Shown here piece after piece: positions 34,252 through 35,279 of a stretch of 35,279 nucleotides of DNA. Made by a program: the position numbers and the translations under genes. Under the pieces are notes generated by a model. The model searched no databases. It had not been told where the DNA came from and was given only the letters and a program-made list of their open reading frames with translations. Origin of the DNA: Desulfobacterales bacterium (GTDB lineage Bacteria; Desulfobacterota; Desulfobacteria; Desulfobacterales; SpSt-501); contig JAUQXK010000022.1 in the NCBI GenBank assembly GCA_030834695.1, forward strand, positions 1-35,279. Reading direction: 5' to 3'. The first letter of the stretch is position 1. Every line of letters begins with the position of its first letter.

Positions 34252-35205
34252 ATGGACGAGCGCGGATTGTCGCCCATTCAGACCGCGGCCGAGGTATTCA
34301 AATCGAACGTGGGGCAGGCCGTTATCGGACGATCCGATGTCGTCGAGCTGATCTTCATTGCCCTGCTCTGTGAGGGGCACGTGCTGATCGAGGACGTGCC
34401 CGGCGTGGGCAAGACCCTGCTCGCTCGGGCCACGGCCCGCTCGCTGGACGGACGGTTCAAGCGCATCCAGTGCACGCCGGACCTGCTCCCCTCGGACGTG
34501 GTGGGCATTCACGTCTTCAACCAGAAAACGGCGGAGTTCGAGTTCAGGCCGGGCCCGGTTCTGGCCAATGTTGTGTTGGTGGACGAAATCAACCGCGCCA
34601 TGCCGCGCACCCAGTCCTGCCTGCTGGAGAGCATGCAGGAACGCCAGGTGACCGTCGACTGGAACACGGTGGCGCTGCCGCGGCCGTTCATCCTCATGGC
34701 CACCCAGAACCCCATCGAACTGGAGGGCACCTTTCCGCTTCCGGAGGCCCAGCTCGATCGCTTCCTGATGAAACTGAAGCTCGGCTACCCTTCCTCTGAA
34801 GATGAATTCGGCGTACTGAGCCGCTACCAGCAGGAGAGCCCGATCGATCGGCTGGAAAGCGTTATCCGCACGCCGGAGCTGCTGGAGCTGCAGGCCCAGT
34901 CCCGGCGCATTCACATCGCCGAGCCCGTGCGCGAATACATCGTAGCCGTCACCCGGGCCACCCGCGAGCACCGCGCCGTCCGGCTGGGCGGCAGCACGCG
35001 TTCGGCGCTCGGCCTTCAGGCCGCCGGCCAGGCCTTGGCTGCCTGCCGCGGCCGGGACTTCGTCATCCCGGACGATGTCAAGTCACTGGCCGTTCCGGTG
35101 TTATCCCACCGCATCATCCTCAAGACCGAAGCCCGCCTAAAGGGCCGCACCGAGGAGGATCTCTTGAGAGAACTCCTGGAAACCGTGCCGGTCCCTGCCG
35201 AATAA
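34252..35205 (+). CDS. MoxR-family AAA+ ATPase
   Basis: This 317-residue ATPase has Walker A VPGVGKT (49-55), Walker B VVLVDE (107-112) followed by INRAMPRTQSCLLESMQE, sensor 1 N153 in ATQNPIELEGTFPLPEAQLDRF, and the C-terminal lid. MoxR ATPases act as chaperones that help assemble or activate metalloproteins and envelope complexes, usually with VWA/DUF58 partners such as the gene at 31566. ATG 34252 is preferred: AAGGAGA lies about 11 bases upstream, whereas the in-frame TTG at 34243 is only two bases from that site. The order here, MoxR last, is unusual; it more often comes first. Confidence 0.95.
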   Translation: MDERGLSPIQTAAEVFKSNVGQAVIGRSDVVELIFIALLCEGHVLIEDVPGVGKTLLARATARSLDGRFKRIQCTPDLLPSDVVGIHVFNQKTAEFEFRPGPVLANVVLVDEINRAMPRTQSCLLESMQERQVTVDWNTVALPRPFILMATQNPIELEGTFPLPEAQLDRFLMKLKLGYPSSEDEFGVLSRYQQESPIDRLESVIRTPELLELQAQSRRIHIAEPVREYIVAVTRATREHRAVRLGGSTRSALGLQAAGQALAACRGRDFVIPDDVKSLAVPVLSHRIILKTEARLKGRTEEDLLRELLETVPVPAE

Positions 35206-35254
35206 GGACGGTCTGGTCTATTCCTCCGGCAAGTGCAACTTGAGCCGATGCCCG

Positions 35255-35279
35255 TCGCGGGGGGGGGTGGGGGGGGGGG
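35255..35279. other. Terminal poly-G run, probable assembly or sequencing artefact
   Basis: The last 25 bases are G except for one C near the start and a single T. It follows ordinary sequence after the MoxR stop and reaches the window edge. Such runs are typical of no-signal calls in two-colour short-read chemistry at a contig end. Confidence 0.6.

Overview
The window is about 35 kb of GC-rich bacterial chromosome. It most likely comes from a Desulfobacterota (deltaproteobacterial) anaerobe. The evidence is indirect: a Desulfovibrio-type single-cluster ferredoxin, a TRAP/CoA-transferase catabolic cluster with -24/-12 promoters, an FmdB-type zinc ribbon, dispersed palindromic repeats of a kind I associate with that group, and a fused HATPase-like/GNAT protein. 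No rRNA, tRNA, CRISPR array, phage or transposase gene was seen. The last 25 bases are almost pure G, which suggests a contig end with a sequencing artefact.

Layout. 1-3200 holds small stress and housekeeping genes: an Hsp20-like protein (-), coaE (+), a cereblon-like CULT-domain protein (-), an FmdB-type zinc ribbon (+) and UspA (+). 3286-4818 is a degenerate-HATPase/GNAT fusion. 4863-9281 (-) is a compact cell-envelope operon: a membrane-anchored unknown, a class A penicillin-binding protein and a SPOR-domain protein. 9509-13675 holds a small coiled-coil protein, murB, a polytopic MATE/ANKH-like protein, a ferredoxin, an unknown and a ferritin. 13972-17585 holds an ArdC/ImmA-like protein with a damaged zinc motif, an unknown, an RluA-type pseudouridine synthase, an EthD-like protein and a DMT/EamA exporter. 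17593-19751 (-) holds a ferritin-like protein and a secreted subtilase. 20017-22461 is a HerA-like ATPase.

22923-31525 is the most coherent accessory block. A two-subunit class I CoA-transferase (-) is divergent from an SDR dehydrogenase, a small membrane protein, a complete TRAP transporter (DctP, DctQ, DctM) and a 3-hydroxyacyl-CoA dehydrogenase-like protein (+). I read it as uptake of an organic (probably hydroxy-) acid, thioester formation by CoA transfer, and NAD-dependent oxidation. The shared 0.8-kb divergent region carries a good sigma-54 -24/-12 motif facing each way (24971-24986 on -, 25541-25556 on +) plus an 8-bp inverted repeat between them, so the block is probably controlled by a sigma-54 activator not encoded in this window. 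Three copies of one dispersed repeat lie at its boundaries, and two copies of a second palindromic repeat lie beside or inside it; one of these supplies the stop codon of the upstream ATPase gene.

31566-35205 is a DUF58 / DUF4129-type membrane protein / MoxR operon.
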